From: JAFDZV01 sp035549015
GTDB lineage: Bacteria; Bacteroidota; Ignavibacteria; OLB7
Assembly (NCBI GenBank): GCA_035549015.1
Contig: DASZRW010000029.1
Coordinates: 57,917-121,916, forward strand
Reading direction: 5' to 3'
Length of the DNA stretch: 64,000 nt
The notes below the pieces were generated by a model, which saw only the letters and a list, made by a program, of their open reading frames with translations, was not told the DNA's origin and did not search any database. Made by a program: the position numbers and the translations under genes. Of the stretch, positions 8,704 through 16,599 are shown piece by piece. Position 1 is the first letter of the stretch. Each line of letters starts with the position of its first letter.

Positions 8704-9609
8704 CTATCGTACCGGGATATAAATCTCCGTCAGCAGATCCTCCGGCTGCGTGGTCCACTTGTTGTTCAGATAGACTTCGAACGGTGCGGTATCGCGAAGC
8801 TGGGCATTGCTGGAGGGGAGCCAGTCGCGATAGGCCGCTCCCCACGTCTCTCCGAGGGTGTTGTATGGCCCCTTGTGCGTAAACACCGCCCACCGGCCTC
8901 CGGGGATGGTCTCGATCGTCACCTCGCCGTCCGTACGCGCATCGCAATCGAGCACCACGCCGGCGATGTAGCGGGCCTCGGCGGCCGGAACGATGTCCGG
9001 ATCGTCCGGGCATATGCCAAGGCACATGCGAGTGTGGGAGAGCAGATCCCGTTCCCTGAGCCACGCGAGGAGCGCATCGAACGCCTCATCGGCTGCCCTG
9101 GTGAAGTTCCCATCCACCACGCCGCGCCGCGTTACGCACAGCACCGTCAGATCCTCCAGTTCGCGCATCTCCGGTTGCATCGCCATTCTCCTGATGTAGG
9201 GTTTGTTGAGCGGACGTTCGGGATGGTGGAGCATTCTCCTCTCACCCAGCATGCGATAGGCAGAGGGGGTGATCCCGAAGTACCGTTTGAAGGCTCGAGC
9301 GAACGCAGCCGGTGTATCGTAACCGCTGGCGAGGGCTATCTCAGCGATCGCTTCGCCGGTCTCCGCAAGGCGGGCCGCCGATGCCAGCAGGCGCTCGCGA
9401 CGCACATACTCGCTCAACGGCTCGCCGACGTATGCGGCGAAGACACGGTGGAAGTGGTGCGGCGAAAAGCAGGCCACCTTCGCCACCTCCGCCAGATCGA
9501 GCCGGGTTCCCAGGCGCTCGGCGATGTAGCTCAGCACGCGCCCCATCCGCTCGCGATGATCGCGATCGGTGCGCTTTCGCGCGCTTCTGTTCTCACTGCG
9601 TTCGTTCAT
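8704..9609 (-). CDS. AraC-family regulator with GyrI-like effector domain
   Basis: Transcription activator with two AraC-type helix-turn-helix motifs in the first 115 residues (LAEVAKVACFSPHHFHRVF and IAEIALASGYDTPAAFARAF), followed by a GyrI/BmrR-type small-molecule-binding domain (about residues 145-301) of the kind that senses amphipathic or cationic compounds. The ATG at 9609 gives 301 aa, a normal length. Targets are unknown; it is divergent from the BFD/DPH6-like pair across 160 bp. Confidence 0.92.
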   Translation of the reverse strand: MNERSENRSARKRTDRDHRERMGRVLSYIAERLGTRLDLAEVAKVACFSPHHFHRVFAAYVGEPLSEYVRRERLLASAARLAETGEAIAEIALASGYDTPAAFARAFKRYFGITPSAYRMLGERRMLHHPERPLNKPYIRRMAMQPEMRELEDLTVLCVTRRGVVDGNFTRAADEAFDALLAWLRERDLLSHTRMCLGICPDDPDIVPAAEARYIAGVVLDCDARTDGEVTIETIPGGRWAVFTHKGPYNTLGETWGAAYRDWLPSSNAQLRDTAPFEVYLNNKWTTQPEDLLTEIYIPVR

Positions 9610-9706
9610 CGGTTTGCAATCTACGGGCCGATGGTGGCTGCAGGCTATTCCGCGCTTGCGATTTTGATGATGATGGTGTAGTGACGCGCCGAGCGTTTCG
9701 CCGCGC

Positions 9707-9714
9707 TATCTTTG
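9707..9714 (+). promoter_or_regulatory. Bacteroidota-type -7 element upstream of the 2Fe-2S gene
   Basis: TATCTTTG matches TAnnTTTG exactly and ends 56 nt before the ATG at 9771. No good -33 TTG is seen at the expected spacing, so it is moderate evidence. Confidence 0.45.
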
Positions 9715-9770
9715 GCCGGAACATCTTCACTGCTCGCCGGAATGAGCAACTTCAGATCCAGGTATCGTGC

Positions 9771-10019
9771 ATGGCGGTCGATCATTGTATCTGTCATAAG
9801 ATTCCATTCGCGTCCGCGCTTGCGGTGGCGCGCACGAACGGCTGCGCGCAGGTTGCCGCGCTTCAGCAGCACCTGCCGCTCGGCACCGGCTGCGGGCTCT
9901 GCATTCCCTACATGCAGTGCGCTCTCGAAACCGGTGATACGGACCTGCCGGTTTTCGACGAGGCGCAAACTTCCTACTGGCTGGACCGCTCCGGTCGTAT
10001 CTCCGAGGGGGAGCAATGA
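9771..10019 (+). CDS. Small BFD-like [2Fe-2S] protein
   Basis: 82-residue protein with the cysteine pattern of bacterioferritin-associated-ferredoxin domains: C6-x-C8, then C41-x2-C44 in the segment GTGCGLC, a spacing of 33 residues between the pairs. Such domains bind one 2Fe-2S cluster and pass electrons or sense iron. The stop overlaps the start of the next gene (ATGA at 10016), so the two are translationally coupled and probably function together. Confidence 0.75.
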   Translation: MAVDHCICHKIPFASALAVARTNGCAQVAALQQHLPLGTGCGLCIPYMQCALETGDTDLPVFDEAQTSYWLDRSGRISEGEQ

Positions 10020-10672
10020 GCGTTGCGTTCGCAATGTGGTCCGGAGGGAAGGGATGCCAGTATGCGTTGCAACGTGCCATGCAGGCGGGGATGGAGTGCG
10101 AGCTGCTGGTGACCGTGATCGACGAGGAGACGGAACTGGTGATGTCGCACCGGCTTCCACCGGAACTGATCGAGGAACAGGCGCGGCTGATCGGCATACC
10201 GCTGATGAAGGTACGGGCACGCTATGCCACGTACGAGCGCGTGCTCCGCAATCTTCTGTTCGATATCCGCAGCGACGGAATCGCGCGCTGCATCTTCGGG
10301 GACTCCGCGCGGCGCGATCGCCGCGATTGGTACGAAATGCTCTTCGCGGATTACTCCATGCGGGCACTCTATCCGTTGTGGGGAATCCCACCCGCCTTGC
10401 TCGTGGAGGAACAGCGGCGGCTGATGCGCTCGGTGATCGTGCAGATCGATCGTTCGCTCAGTGAATCGTATCTGGGGAAGGATCTCTCCGCGGAGTTCAT
10501 CGAATATCTCGCCGAGCGCGGCATGGACCCCGCCGGCTCCGGCGGCGAATATCATACATTCGTCTGTCGCGGACCGTTGATGGATGGAGAGATCGTTCTC
10601 ACGCATGCGGAGCGTCGCGCCACGCCGGAATCGATCAGCCTCGAAATCGATTTCTGGAAGGTGGAGCTGTGA
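10016..10672 (+). CDS. DPH6/MJ0570-family adenine-nucleotide alpha hydrolase with altered PP-loop
   Basis: Resembles the diphthine-ammonia-ligase-like PP-loop ATPase family: PP-loop near the N-terminus, then ERVLRNLLFDIRSDG, FGDSARRDRRDWYE, and a C-terminal GKDLSAEFIEYLAERGMDP-SGGEYHTFV block. The PP-loop reads SGGKGCQYAL where the family normally has SGGKDS; both the Asp and the Ser are replaced. Bacteria lack diphthamide, so the true substrate of such homologues is unknown. Coupling to a 2Fe-2S gene adds a possible redox role. Either a changed mechanism or loss of ATP cleavage is possible. Confidence 0.78.
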   Translation: MSVAFAMWSGGKGCQYALQRAMQAGMECELLVTVIDEETELVMSHRLPPELIEEQARLIGIPLMKVRARYATYERVLRNLLFDIRSDGIARCIFGDSARRDRRDWYEMLFADYSMRALYPLWGIPPALLVEEQRRLMRSVIVQIDRSLSESYLGKDLSAEFIEYLAERGMDPAGSGGEYHTFVCRGPLMDGEIVLTHAERRATPESISLEIDFWKVEL

Positions 10673-10773
10673 TGTATACATTCCGCATTCCGCTCCGGCA
10701 TGCGGAGTGCATCGATCGCTGAGGGCCGCAGCCGGAATATTCCAACCCACTCCCTGCCAACTCTATTCCGCAC

Positions 10774-11592
10774 GTGCATTCACTCTACGCAGAGTCCCGA
10801 AAATACTGGGCGGTCTTCCGAATCGAACTTCGGCAGCAGACTACCTATTTCTGGGATTTCGTTCTCGGGAATGCCGTCATCGTTCTCTTCCTCTTCGTGC
10901 TGATCCAGGTATGGCAGGCAACGGTGAAGCCGGAAAATGTGGCCGGGCTTCGCGGGGAACACCTGAACTGGGCGGAGTTGATCTGGTTCCTCGCCGCAGC
11001 TCAGACGCTCTATTTCGCGGTGCATACGGAGGCGCAGATTGAAATCGAACACGATGTCGTCTCCGGGAACATCGCGGTTGTGCTTGCGCGCCCGTACGAC
11101 TATCTGATGCTTCGGTTTGCCACCTCGATGGCGCACACCGTTCTCTCGCTCGCCGTTGCCCTTCCCGCGGCCGTGGCGATCGCCTGGATCGTCTCGGGAA
11201 CGGTTGCGGTGACGCCGCTCGGAGCAGTTGCGTTCCTGCTGGCGTTCGTGATGCGCACCGCGCTCTTCCTCGCGCTGCAGGCAATTGCAGGGCTTGCCAC
11301 CTTCTGGGTGGAGAAGGCCACCGCGTTCGTATGGATACTCAATCTCCTGATAATCACCTTTGGCGGTGGCGCGGTTCCCATCGGCTTCTGGCCCTCGTGG
11401 GCGCGCACGCTGGTGGAGCTGACGCCGTTTCCCACCATGATGTATTATCCGGCGATGCTGCTGGTGCGCCCGGAGCCCGCCCTGATCGGCGCAACGCTTC
11501 TGCGGGCGGCCGTCTGGACCGTTGTGCTGGGCGGCGGTACCGCCTTCATTTATTCGCGGGCGCTCCGGCGGCTGGACGTGAACGGTGGTTAA
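10774..11592 (+). CDS. ABC-2 type transporter permease subunit
   Basis: 272-aa membrane protein with about six hydrophobic segments starting near residue 30 and extending to the C-terminus, in the pattern of the ABC2_membrane_6/DUF990 permeases that pair with an ATP-binding subunit to export an unknown substrate. The segment DVVSGNIAVVLARPYDYLMLRF is typical of that group (seen, cut short here to the key residues G-N-I and RPYDY). GTG at 10774 is the start. No ATPase gene is adjacent, which is unusual; the partner must lie elsewhere. Confidence 0.75.
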   Translation: MHSLYAESRKYWAVFRIELRQQTTYFWDFVLGNAVIVLFLFVLIQVWQATVKPENVAGLRGEHLNWAELIWFLAAAQTLYFAVHTEAQIEIEHDVVSGNIAVVLARPYDYLMLRFATSMAHTVLSLAVALPAAVAIAWIVSGTVAVTPLGAVAFLLAFVMRTALFLALQAIAGLATFWVEKATAFVWILNLLIITFGGGAVPIGFWPSWARTLVELTPFPTMMYYPAMLLVRPEPALIGATLLRAAVWTVVLGGGTAFIYSRALRRLDVNGG

Positions 11593-11680
11593 GCGGAACT
11601 TGCCCCCGGCGGTGATCGTCAGTATATTCCGTCCGTTGTATTCCCCGTGGGTCACTCTCGATGTATTGATGGAGGGCGAC

Positions 11681-12760
11681 ATGAGAGTTCGTCTCCTGCG
11701 CCATGTTTTGGTTTCGCTTCCGGCATGGATTGTCTGTATCACCGTATGCCACGCACAGCCGGTTGTTCCTCATCCGGATGATCGCCCTGATCTCTATGCA
11801 CGTGTGCAGGATCAGAACGTATATCTCGTTGTCGGCAACGACACAACACCCCGCTGCGCCGTTGCTGCCGGATACACGTTCGATATGCTGTATGATTCGC
11901 TGTGCCGTGTCTCCTATCTGCTCTCGGAATGGCGTCGCAATGGAGAGAACCTGAATCTGCCGAAGTGGTCGCTTCATCGGCGGGTCAATGCGGACGCACG
12001 GCTTCTCAGCTTTAATACCACGACCGATACGTTTACATGTGCCGCCGGCGATACGTTGAGTTTCTACCGCGAGATATCATGGGCCAATCCTGTAACGTTT
12101 GTTCGTGACACGGACAATTATGCGTCGCTGGATACGCTGGCTTTCTGCGTTGAACTGGTCCGCGTTCTCGACTCTGCAAGGATTGCCGTTGTCGACAGTC
12201 TTGGCCTTCTCGCTCAGCCTGTGCCGGGGCGTCCGGTCTTTCACGGCAGTCTTCCTCTTCTTGCCGTTGCCCACTACGTTGTTCCGCCGGAACTCGCCGG
12301 TACACGAACATTCATGCGTCTTCTGGTGTACCATCGTGGGACCGGTAAATACTGGTTTACCCGGGCGGATGAAATCACCATCGGGATTTCGGAGCGAATT
12401 CATGATTCCACCTTTGTGGATTGGATCAATCTGTTCGATGCACCGGTCATGGCGCGCACCGTGCGCTCACTGAGTGATGCTGTACACGTGCCAGCCAACA
12501 CAGGACATGTTTTCGTCCAGAGGGTGAACGGGACGGGCAATGAATACCTGATCACGTGCCGGCTTGGGCAGTCCGACCTTCAAACCACCGTCGCGATATA
12601 TGATGCGCTCGGGAATCTGATCTACATGCCGTATACCTCCCCAGGTGCCTCGGGAACGATAACCCTTGTCCATCGTTTCCCTTCAAGTGGATTATACTAT
12701 GTGGCATTGTGTCGTGACGGGCGCATGACACATGTTGAAACCGTGACCATCGCGAGGTGA
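11681..12760 (+). CDS. Secreted protein with T9SS type A-like C-terminal sorting domain
   Basis: 359 aa from ATG 11681, which places a clean signal peptide (MRVRLLRHVLVSLP to VCHAQ) at the N-terminus; an in-frame ATG at 11669 and longer forms are less likely. The middle region is unrecognised. The last 75 residues have the pattern of type IX secretion sorting domains: VAIYDALGNLIY, a Gly/Ser-rich turn, then SSGLYYVALCRDG and a basic end. This predicts outer-membrane export and cleavage of the C-terminus. The next gene starts 6 bp downstream, so the two are probably co-transcribed. Confidence 0.7.
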   Translation: MRVRLLRHVLVSLPAWIVCITVCHAQPVVPHPDDRPDLYARVQDQNVYLVVGNDTTPRCAVAAGYTFDMLYDSLCRVSYLLSEWRRNGENLNLPKWSLHRRVNADARLLSFNTTTDTFTCAAGDTLSFYREISWANPVTFVRDTDNYASLDTLAFCVELVRVLDSARIAVVDSLGLLAQPVPGRPVFHGSLPLLAVAHYVVPPELAGTRTFMRLLVYHRGTGKYWFTRADEITIGISERIHDSTFVDWINLFDAPVMARTVRSLSDAVHVPANTGHVFVQRVNGTGNEYLITCRLGQSDLQTTVAIYDALGNLIYMPYTSPGASGTITLVHRFPSSGLYYVALCRDGRMTHVETVTIAR

Positions 12761-12766
12761 ATACAC

Positions 12767-13240
12767 ATGGCGTCGATTCTCTCCCTTCTTGGTGCAATTG
12801 TATTGATTCCATTCTGTTCGATCATGGCTCATGCACGCGGAGCTGTTCCACCACCTCCTCCTACTGTCAACGGGGGGATCGGAGACTGGCTGGGGAGCGG
12901 TCCTCTGTTTGGATTCGACGATCCACTTGGGCATGATTTCTATGGAGGGGACGGCGAATCGGGAGGAACCGATGGATTCGAGTGGGACCCAACGGGGCTT
13001 ATGAGCGGTGATGGCGGCGACAATGTTCCCGCCGGGAGTTGCGGCTCATGTACGTTCGACTGCCAGTTCTACAATCGGAAGACCCACGTCTGCGACCAAT
13101 ACTGTTGCTGTCGCATCATGGTGCCGAATGGATCGCCACATGGGATTACCATAAGCGGCTCCTGCATGAAGACCTCGAGCAAATGGCGAAGCGGTGTCTG
13201 CTGCAAGGTTGGTGATCAATGCAGCGGCGATGTACCGTAA
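12767..13240 (+). CDS. Small cysteine-rich secreted protein
   Basis: 157 aa with an N-terminal hydrophobic signal (about residues 1-24), a proline/glycine/aspartate-rich linker (PPPPPTVNGG to GGDN) and a compact C-terminal module of about 60 residues with eleven cysteines: CGSC, FDC, HVC, QYCCC, GSC, GVCC, QC. The pattern suggests a disulphide-rich mini-domain. It lies 6 bp after the T9SS-type protein and may be its partner or cargo. I recognise no family. Confidence 0.65.
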   Translation: MASILSLLGAIVLIPFCSIMAHARGAVPPPPPTVNGGIGDWLGSGPLFGFDDPLGHDFYGGDGESGGTDGFEWDPTGLMSGDGGDNVPAGSCGSCTFDCQFYNRKTHVCDQYCCCRIMVPNGSPHGITISGSCMKTSSKWRSGVCCKVGDQCSGDVP

Positions 13241-13276
13241 CCTGGTATTCCTCCTCGGTCCGTTGTAGCATGCGCT

Positions 13277-13316
13277 GCCTGCGGTGACTCGCAGGCACCG
13301 GTCCACCGGGCCGGTG
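13277..13316. terminator. Twin hairpins between converging genes
   Basis: GCCTGCG/CGCAGGC (13277-13283 with 13290-13296) and CACCGG/CCGGTG (13296-13301 with 13311-13316) sit between the cysteine-rich gene and the converging ArgS-like gene. No T-run is present. Confidence 0.5.
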
Positions 13317-13331
13317 CGTTGGTGCAACATC

Positions 13332-15020
13332 CTACCCCTCCAGCAGCCCGAGCGCATTCATGCAGCGATGCAGCACCGGGCGCACGAGCCGCTTCAACTT
13401 CGGGTGCCGGGGTATCCGCAGATAGTCCTCGCAGTAGTGCAGCAGGTAGCTGGTAAGCCCGGCGAGATTGTACTCCGTTGCCGCCTCCTCGAGATTCCGG
13501 AAATATTCCTGCGAACGAATAACCAGCAGACGATAGAGCGCTGCTGCCGCGTCGCTGTCCGGCGTCTCGAGCTCCGTCCCGGCATCCGGTGCGATTGCAT
13601 TGCACCATGCGCCGGCAATGGTCCAGCCGGGATTGTCCGTCTGCACGAGCAGATCCCACGAGAACTCCATCACCTTCATGTGCGGGCGGCAGAGAAAGAA
13701 ACTCTTCACCACGATCGAGGCAACCGTATCGCGGTCGATTCCGCCGCCGGCGCATTCCACCAGCGCGCCGATCTGGGGAAGCGCAACCAGCTGATCCAGA
13801 AGATCGTCGATCAGCACCGCCTCGCCATCGCTCGAACTCATCTTCGCATCACGCAGCGTCACCATGCTGTGGAACAACTGCACGTGGCGCACGTTGGGGC
13901 GTTCCGGATGAATCTTCGCCATCAACTCCATGTGCATGGCGCTTGCAGCGTGCCACTCCGTGCCGGCGAGGTCGATGTACGTCTCGTTGTCGCGCCGTTC
14001 GTCCAGCTGCCGGAAGTATACTCCCAGCAGGCGTGCATGCTCGGTCGGGAAGCCATCGTTCCTCACGAGGATCATCGTCTCGAACTCCTCGCGGCCGCTG
14101 CGGTAGACGATGGTGCCGTCCGCCTCGCGGTCCAGCACGCCCAGTGCCAGCCCGCGCTCCATCAGTGCCGGCACATCCTCCATCGCATCCGCCTCGAAGT
14201 CGTGGCGCTCGATCGCCACGCCGAAGCGGCTCAGCGTGAGGGCATGTCCCTGAATCACCCACTCCCGAATCGTGCTCCAGAGCAGCCTGGTATCCGGATC
14301 GCCCGCAAGCCAGCCCTGCATCAGCCTGTCCGCCAGGTCGCCATTGTTTGCCAGCTCGCGCTGAATCGGATCGCCGGTGGCAGCCGATGCGCCCTGCGCG
14401 TAGTGCTCGCGGATGAACCGCGCGTAGCACTCGCCGATGAAGTGGTCATGCTTGCGGCCGAGCACCGCGGGGTCATCACCATCGTGAAACAGCCTGTAGC
14501 CCGCCATGGCCTCGCAGATATTCCTGCCGATATCGCCAACCAGGCTGCCGCGTTCAACCTCGCCGCCGGCGGCGCGCATCGCTGCGGCCAGCGCATTGCC
14601 GATCGAAACGTTCCGGAGGTGACCGATATGCAGGGCCTTGGAGGTGTTCGGGCCGGCGAAGCCCACAACGAATCGCCGGCCGGCGAGCAGATGCGCGGTG
14701 GAAAGGCCGGCGTCCTGCCCGTTCGCAATCCGGTCGCCGAGCTCCTCGATGAACCGCTCCGTGAAGCGAAGTGAAACCGCCGGACCCTTCGCGCGCAGCT
14801 CCGCAACGTGATCGTGCGCTGCGATGCGGTCGAGCGTCTCCCTGCCGGCCGCCGAGCCAAGCCACGTCCGGTCGCGAAAGAAGAAGCGTGCATCGGCCGG
14901 CGCATTGTCGCGGCGGCGTATCTCGACCGTCTGGCACCCGCCATCCTCCGGAATCAATGATTCCAGCGCGGCGACGAGATTGCCGGAAATATCTGCAAGC
15001 ATGGTGGTTGGGCTTTCCAT
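13332..15020 (-). CDS. argS: Arginyl-tRNA synthetase family protein (ArgS or paralogue)
   Basis: Class I aminoacyl-tRNA synthetase fold, 562 aa. The HIGH motif lies at residues 131-134 within SKALHIGHLRNVSIGNAL, GDIGRNICEA follows, and a KMSKS-type loop DAKMSSSDGE is near residue 390. A C-terminal helical anticodon-binding domain ends with RPVLHRCMNALGLLEG. The HIGH region and ending fit ArgS. The KMSSS loop differs from the KMSK/TR-G form I expect in bacterial ArgS. It may be the housekeeping enzyme (charging tRNA-Arg) or a paralogue tied to the neighbouring chorismate cluster. An interrupted tRNA-Lys lies 120 bp upstream on the same strand. Confidence 0.8.
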   Translation of the reverse strand: MESPTTMLADISGNLVAALESLIPEDGGCQTVEIRRRDNAPADARFFFRDRTWLGSAAGRETLDRIAAHDHVAELRAKGPAVSLRFTERFIEELGDRIANGQDAGLSTAHLLAGRRFVVGFAGPNTSKALHIGHLRNVSIGNALAAAMRAAGGEVERGSLVGDIGRNICEAMAGYRLFHDGDDPAVLGRKHDHFIGECYARFIREHYAQGASAATGDPIQRELANNGDLADRLMQGWLAGDPDTRLLWSTIREWVIQGHALTLSRFGVAIERHDFEADAMEDVPALMERGLALGVLDREADGTIVYRSGREEFETMILVRNDGFPTEHARLLGVYFRQLDERRDNETYIDLAGTEWHAASAMHMELMAKIHPERPNVRHVQLFHSMVTLRDAKMSSSDGEAVLIDDLLDQLVALPQIGALVECAGGGIDRDTVASIVVKSFFLCRPHMKVMEFSWDLLVQTDNPGWTIAGAWCNAIAPDAGTELETPDSDAAAALYRLLVIRSQEYFRNLEEAATEYNLAGLTSYLLHYCEDYLRIPRHPKLKRLVRPVLHRCMNALGLLEG

Positions 15021-15141
15021 GAGGATTGGAACCTGGTTGTTCCACAGGAAAAACTCCGCGCGAAACGAATGCTCGCCGGAGTTCTTCCGAAGGGATTGAT
15101 CCGATGCCGCCGTACAATCAACGGCACCGCGATCGATGTTG

Positions 15142-15479
15142 CGCGCCCGATGGGACTCGAACCCACACCTGCGGTTTAAAAGACCACTGCTCTTCTAGGC
15201 GTGTACCTTGATAGGGCTACTAACGGAGTTTCCTCGAGCTTCCGGGTAGACCCGCGGCATTGCAACGATGTTGTCGAAGAGGTTTGTGTAGTTGCGGCAC
15301 AACTGCCTAGGATTGTGTTGCACCGACGCGCGCGATGTTACCACCCTCTTCTATTGTTTCGTTACCACCTCGGGTCACAGGAGGCGAACCTCCCTGGGAC
15401 ATTTTTCTGGATGCTCGGCTCCGCTCCGCCTTCCTCCTATCTCAGCGTTTTACCCATTGACCGGTTGAGCTACAGGCGC
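15142..15479 (-). tRNA. tRNA-Lys(UUU) interrupted in the D-loop
   Basis: 5' part (15479-15460): acceptor GCGCCTG, TA, D-stem GCTC, D-loop AACCGGT. 3' part (15194-15142): AA, D-stem GAGC, A, anticodon stem-loop GTGGT-CTTTTAA-ACCGC with anticodon TTT at 15180-15178, variable AGGT, T-arm GTGGG-TTCGAGT-CCCAT, acceptor CGGGCGC. GCGCCTG pairs fully with CGGGCGC (one U-G) although the two are about 320 nt apart. Removing 15459-15195 restores a canonical cloverleaf. CCA is not encoded. It could be an intron-bearing gene or one broken by an insertion. Confidence 0.75.
15195..15459 (-). other. 265-nt intervening sequence inside tRNA-Lys
   Basis: If the 5' part ends in U (15460), the insert ends in G (15195), matching the end rule of group I introns. 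It contains several hairpins, among them GGAGG-UUCG-CCUCC, CGGG-UCUA-CCCG, AGUUG-UGCCG-CAACU and GAG-GAAA-CUC, and the terminal GCCTAG can pair with CTAGGC about 100 nt upstream. I cannot find the conserved group I P7 pair (AGACUA/UAGUC type), nor group II domain V. GGTGGTAAC occurs twice, 24 nt apart. No credible protein is encoded. Nature unresolved. Confidence 0.55.
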
Positions 15480-15870
15480 AAATGGTATTCTTCGCGAAAT
15501 CTTCCGATGAATATCGGCACGAATGTCCAGTTGCCCGATTCAATCGAAAGTTGTCGGAAGATGGAAATGAAATATGCTGTCTTGCTTGATTTTCGAACGT
15601 CGAGTTCGTTCCTGGGGGGCGATCGATGACCGCGATAAAGATAGATGATTGTCGCTCCGGACGCAAGAAAAAGATGCGATCGCGGCGGAATATTTTCGCA
15701 ATCCCGATTCCCGCAAGGCCTTGCCCTGCAAGCGTTTCAGGGGAGTCGCCAAATTCCGGACGCATGTGGGCACGCGTGCGTGCACGCTCCGCATGGCGTC
15801 GTGCTCAACGCCGTAATTCGCAACCTCCCGAATATCTTTGTTGCGTCTATGATACCGCCATGCCGTCCGG
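15480..15870. other. Spacer upstream of tRNA-Lys
   Basis: 391 bp, somewhat more AT-rich than its surroundings. It should hold the tRNA promoter on the minus strand, but I see no convincing -7/-33 pair. No gene is supported here. Confidence 0.5.
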
Positions 15871-16485
15871 TTACACCGTCTCCGAAACAGCCTGACGCCT
15901 GGCCGCCGATGCGCGTGCGTTTCGGAAATATTCGCCGGGGAGTGTGGAGAGAACCTTGCCATTGAACGTGCGGTCCCATCCGTACACGATCCATGCGGTG
16001 ACAACCGCTCCGATATACTTCCTGAGGCGATATTGACCCGGGTAGTTCGTATAGTTTTCGATATGAACGATTGCCGCGTCCACCTCGCCGGCATGCAGCA
16101 GCAGGGCCGCCGCCGGCTTGGTGGGGACGAGCCGCGTTTCGGGATATTCGATTCCGTCCAGATATCCCTCGCAGGCCGGCATCAACGCCATCGTCCTCGG
16201 GTGCTCGACATCGATTCGCTCGAGCAGCACCATCTCCCTTGTCGGGTAGATGAAGGAATCGATAACGGAAATCTCCTTGAAGTACCGTTCCGTGATCAGA
16301 TGTACCTCCAGGTGAGCGCTGTTCTGCACCAGATAATCCACGTCGCGATCGTGCAGCAATTCCAGCCCCGTACCGAAATCGTCGAAGAGCACGATCTCCG
16401 CATTCTCGATGCCGAAATGGCGGGCATAATTCAGCGTGGCATTTTCGTGACACGTTCCGTGCGGTCCAAGCGTTGCGAATCTCAT
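15871..16485 (-). CDS. Prephenate-dehydratase-fold protein lacking the TRF motif (possible prephenate decarboxylase)
   Basis: 204 aa. The N-terminus MRFATLGPHGTCHENAT is the GPxGTxxExA signature of prephenate dehydratase catalytic domains. LVPTKPAAALLLHAGEVDAAIVHIENY corresponds to the second half of the fold (key residues T-K-P-A-A-A and A-A-I). The usual TRF catalytic motif near the C-terminus is absent; the equivalent position reads VVTAWIVYG. Length and missing TRF resemble BacA/AerD-type non-aromatising prephenate decarboxylases, which act on prephenate in specialised metabolism. The start at 16485 follows a GGAG. It is the last gene of the minus-strand chorismate cluster. Confidence 0.7.
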   Translation of the reverse strand: MRFATLGPHGTCHENATLNYARHFGIENAEIVLFDDFGTGLELLHDRDVDYLVQNSAHLEVHLITERYFKEISVIDSFIYPTREMVLLERIDVEHPRTMALMPACEGYLDGIEYPETRLVPTKPAAALLLHAGEVDAAIVHIENYTNYPGQYRLRKYIGAVVTAWIVYGWDRTFNGKVLSTLPGEYFRNARASAARRQAVSETV

Positions 16486-16526
16486 GTCATCTCCCTTGTG
16501 CAATCCCGTTGCGAGCCGGTCCTTCG

Positions 16527-16549
16527 GGCACGTGCTGCAGGCACGTGCC
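16527..16549 (-). other. Hairpin between mutase and dehydratase-like genes
   Basis: GGCACGTGC / GCACGTGCC (16527-16535 with 16541-16549) forms a perfect 9-bp stem with a 5-nt loop in the 114-bp gap. There is no T-run; it may be an attenuator, a processing site or a 3'-end stabiliser. Confidence 0.5.
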
Positions 16550-16599
16550 GGCCAATCGGCAGTTACGGGTTTCGTTCGATCCCAATCAGGCTGCACGCT

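Noticed and set aside
13284..14774. 496-codon plus-strand frame opposite the ArgS-like gene
   Set aside because: Histidine/arginine-rich antisense translation with no family features; HIGH and KMSSS are on the minus strand.
15195..15459. Confident group I intron call for the tRNA insert
   Set aside because: End bases fit, but the conserved P7 pairing and a convincing P1 guide sequence were not found by eye.
15195..15459. UACUAAC branch-point-like string on the plus strand at about 15218
   Set aside because: Wrong strand and wrong domain of life for a spliceosomal intron; chance match.
15142..15479. tmRNA or two-piece tmRNA
   Set aside because: A complete anticodon arm with UUU is present and there is no alanine-type tag frame ending in ALAA; the parts rebuild an ordinary tRNA-Lys.
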